A stretch of 7,558 bases of DNA. Origin: Sulfurimonas sp. UBA6792 (GTDB lineage: Bacteria; Campylobacterota; Campylobacteria; Campylobacterales; Sulfurimonadaceae). Location: contig DKFQ01000035.1 of assembly GCA_002452425.1 (NCBI GenBank), positions 1 to 7,558 on the forward strand, read 5' to 3'. Position numbers and translations under genes: made by a program. Below, piece by piece: positions 6,100-7,558 of this stretch. How positions within the stretch are numbered: the first letter of the stretch is position 1; the number at the start of each line of letters is the position of its first letter. Below the pieces are notes generated by a model. That model searched no databases. It was not told the origin of the DNA and saw only the letters and a program-made list of their open reading frames with translations.

Positions 6100-6642
6100 A
6101 TGCAAGTTACATCAGACACATCTCTGCTTAGCAGAGCAAAAAGCAGTGTAGAGATTAAGCCGCTCTATACGGAGAAAATCTCCAAAGATGAAGCCAAAGA
6201 GATAAAAGAGCAGATACAAAAGGGTGCAAATGAGATGGCTTTTAAGTCCGCATCTTTTCAAAGTGCACTTTTTAGAAAAGATGATGCCTTCGCAAAAGAG
6301 TATGAGAATTTTCAGACATTTTTGCAAGATATAGGGTACGAGGGCAAACCCATAGCCAAGCTCTCTAAAGAGGAAGCAGGTGCGCTAGTTGCCGAAGATG
6401 GCTTTTTCGGTGTTGCAAAAACATCGCAAAGAATCGCTGATTTTGTCATTAATGGTGCAGGCGGTGACGAAAAGATGCTTCGTGCAGGACGTGAGGGAAT
6501 GCTTAGAGGATTTAAAGAGGCAGAGGAGATGTGGGGCGGAGAGTTGCCTGAAATCTCTCAAGAGACTATGAAAAAAGCATTGGAGATGGTCGATAAAGCG
6601 ATGTACGACCTTGGTTACTCTGTGCTAGATACAGAGGTATAG
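6100..6642 (+). CDS. DUF5610-type hypothetical protein ('hydrogenase-4 component G'-like)
   Basis: A 180-residue soluble protein of unknown function. I recognise the C-terminal block (about 98-168) as DUF5610-like: GFFGVAKTSQRIADF (101-115), a G-A-G-G-D-E-K-M-L-R-A-G-R-E-G segment (119-132), then GFKEAEEMWGGELPEIS (137-153) and a final helix. Relatives in Campylobacterota are often named 'hydrogenase-4 component G', but nothing here suggests a hydrogenase: there are no metal-binding cysteines, no membrane helices and no hydrogenase genes nearby. The N-terminal half is charged and probably helical. I chose the ATG at 6100 because AAAAGGA (6087-6093) is correctly spaced; the in-frame TTG at 6061 has no good site. 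The S4-domain gene follows after three bases, so the two are almost surely cotranscribed. The start region is shared with the divergent cold-shock promoter. Confidence 0.8.
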   Translation: MQVTSDTSLLSRAKSSVEIKPLYTEKISKDEAKEIKEQIQKGANEMAFKSASFQSALFRKDDAFAKEYENFQTFLQDIGYEGKPIAKLSKEEAGALVAEDGFFGVAKTSQRIADFVINGAGGDEKMLRAGREGMLRGFKEAEEMWGGELPEISQETMKKALEMVDKAMYDLGYSVLDTEV

Positions 6643-6645
6643 TTG

Positions 6646-6849
6646 ATGAAATACGAGCTAAAAGAGGAGTATATAGAGCTTTATAAGCTCTTTAAGCTCT
6701 TAGACCTTGTTGATAGCGGTGCGGAGGCGAAGCTTATTATTGCAGATGGACATGTTAAGAGAAACGGTGAGGTTGAACTGCGAAAGAGAGCAAAGATTCG
6801 CAGCGGAGATGTGATAGAAGTCGCTGATGTAACTGTTGAGGTTCTTTAG
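6646..6849 (+). CDS. Small S4-domain RNA-binding protein (YbcJ-like)
   Basis: A 67-residue protein that is nearly all S4 domain, the RNA-binding fold found in ribosomal protein S4, pseudouridine synthases and YbcJ/YaaA-type stand-alone proteins. The pattern is clear: FKLLDLVDSGAEAKLII (16-32), DGHVKRNGEVELRKRAKI (34-51) and GDVIE (54-58), with the basic R-K-R-x-K-I segment that usually contacts RNA. The likely role is binding structured RNA or the ribosome; the target is unknown. AGAGG (6633-6637) lies eight bases before the ATG at 6646, which is preferred over the adjacent TTG. The gene follows the DUF5610 gene with a three-base gap, and its TAG stop overlaps the TAA of the convergent DUF445 gene. 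A hairpin and 9-base tandem repeat lie in its early codons. Confidence 0.88.
   Translation: MKYELKEEYIELYKLFKLLDLVDSGAEAKLIIADGHVKRNGEVELRKRAKIRSGDVIEVADVTVEVL
6675..6702 (+). repeat. Hairpin with alternative arm (9-bp tandem repeat) inside the S4 gene
   Basis: AGAGCTT (6675-6681) pairs perfectly with AAGCTCT (6685-6691) around a TAT loop. The right arm is part of a near-perfect tandem repeat, AAGCTCTTT (6685-6693) and AAGCTCTTA (6694-6702), so the left arm could pair with either copy. The repeat encodes K-L-F-K-L-L. It starts 29 bases after the ATG. Confidence 0.5.
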
Positions 6850-7558
6850 AACAAAAACGAGCTGAGCACACCTATAATTCCACCAAAGACACCACCCCAA
6901 ACGACGAGCCATGAGAGGTGTTCTTGAATGATTTTTTGTACCATCTCTTTTACCATGGTTGGGGTGAGCTGATTGAGTCGTGTGTCGATGATACTCTCAA
7001 TGGAGAGAAGCATATCGTCGTTTAAAGAGGATTTTTGCAGATGATACTGGAGTGTTTCGTTAAAACTTTGGGAATTGACGATTTTTACAACGGCATCTTT
7101 CATTTTTATGGAAAATGGTTCACGAAGCCCCTCTAGTATGGATGCTCCTCCAAACATCCCTAGCATCCCTCCAAAAGAGGATTCCATCACTGTTTTGCTT
7201 AGTGCATCAAAAGCAGGCGAGAAATCAGTCTCTTGAATGATGGGTGTGAGGTCTATCTTTCTCTCCTCTTTTTTAAAAAAATACTCTAACTGCTCTTTTG
7301 TAAAAAACTCCTGCATCATCAGCGCCTTTATGGACTCTTTAAACGCCTCAAATTTGGCAGGGATAACACCTGAACCATAGAGAAGCGGTACTTTTTCAAA
7401 GAGCATATGGATGGCAAGTTGATTAGTGATAGCACCTGAGAGCGCAAAAAGCCCAGTGTAGAGCAACAAAGAGGCGAAAGTACCCTCTGTGAGAAAAGAG
7501 AGAAGAACCAAAAGGGTAGCGATAGCGTTTGTGAGAAAAGTTTTAGAGAAATTCAATT
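6846..7558 (-). CDS. DUF445 family membrane protein (5' end at or beyond window edge)
   Basis: An inner-membrane protein of the DUF445 family, function unknown. From the TTG at 7556, 236 residues can be read. Two N-terminal hydrophobic helices (about 8-22 and 26-45) are followed by the family block SGAITNQLAIHMLF (40-53) and GSGVIPAKFEAFKESI (61-76). A long soluble helical region (about 77-200) contains a Gly/Met-rich stretch (129-139). The C-terminus has LTPTMVKEMVQKIIQEHL (197-214) and a final membrane helix with WGGVFGGIIG (220-229). This N-in/C-terminal-anchor arrangement is typical of the family. The size is close to short full-length members, so little or nothing is missing, but the frame is open to the edge and the true start cannot be fixed. 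It converges on the S4 gene with a four-base stop overlap. Confidence 0.85.
   Translation of the reverse strand, partial: LNFSKTFLTNAIATLLVLLSFLTEGTFASLLLYTGLFALSGAITNQLAIHMLFEKVPLLYGSGVIPAKFEAFKESIKALMMQEFFTKEQLEYFFKKEERKIDLTPIIQETDFSPAFDALSKTVMESSFGGMLGMFGGASILEGLREPFSIKMKDAVVKIVNSQSFNETLQYHLQKSSLNDDMLLSIESIIDTRLNQLTPTMVKEMVQKIIQEHLSWLVVWGGVFGGIIGVLSSFLF

Noticed and set aside
5922..6119. A 65-codon - strand frame in the cold-shock/DUF5610 gap
   Set aside because: AT-rich noncoding DNA yields a Phe/Leu-rich peptide with no recognisable domain, and it overlaps the cold-shock promoter region.
1..7558. Defence system, CRISPR array, insertion sequence, tRNA or prophage
   Set aside because: No direct-repeat array, transposase, terminal inverted repeats, tRNA-like fold or phage gene is visible; the genes are typical housekeeping and regulatory families.

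Overview
The window looks like an ordinary chromosomal stretch from a Campylobacterota bacterium, probably Sulfurimonas or a relative. I infer this from the low-GC, densely packed genes and from the DUF5718 protein, the DUF5610 ('hydrogenase-4 component G'-like) protein and the compact DUF445 protein. No database search was possible. I see no mobile element, CRISPR array, tRNA or rRNA.

Left part (1-5062): the 3' portion of a membrane-anchored diguanylate cyclase on the + strand meets the NADP-type glutamate dehydrogenase gdhA tail to tail; the two overlap by four bases at their stop codons. Upstream of gdhA on the same - strand is a tightly overlapping cluster, in transcription order: a YbiT-like ABC-F ATPase, a DUF5718 protein with a fumarylacetoacetase-like metal-site pattern, and a short SUI1/YciH-like protein. 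The 126-base gap before gdhA holds a 17-bp perfect palindrome, a possible promoter and a good ribosome binding site, so gdhA is probably controlled separately.

Middle (5063-6099): a divergent promoter region separates the ABC-F cluster from a small GNAT acetyltransferase gene (+). That gene converges on a cold-shock protein gene (-), with a GC-rich hairpin between them. The cold-shock gene appears to have a long AT-rich leader. Its promoter region also serves the divergent + strand genes to the right.

Right part (6100-7558): a DUF5610-type hypothetical protein and a small S4-domain RNA-binding protein form a two-gene + strand unit. It converges, again with a four-base stop-codon overlap, on a DUF445 membrane protein gene whose 5' end is at or beyond the window edge.

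Themes: three or four products plausibly act on RNA or translation (ABC-F, SUI1, cold-shock protein, S4 protein), and one makes the second messenger c-di-GMP. I find no convincing new multi-gene system. The most useful leads are the ABC-F/DUF5718/SUI1 overlap cluster, the palindrome upstream of gdhA, the cold-shock leader, and the DUF5610-S4 pair.
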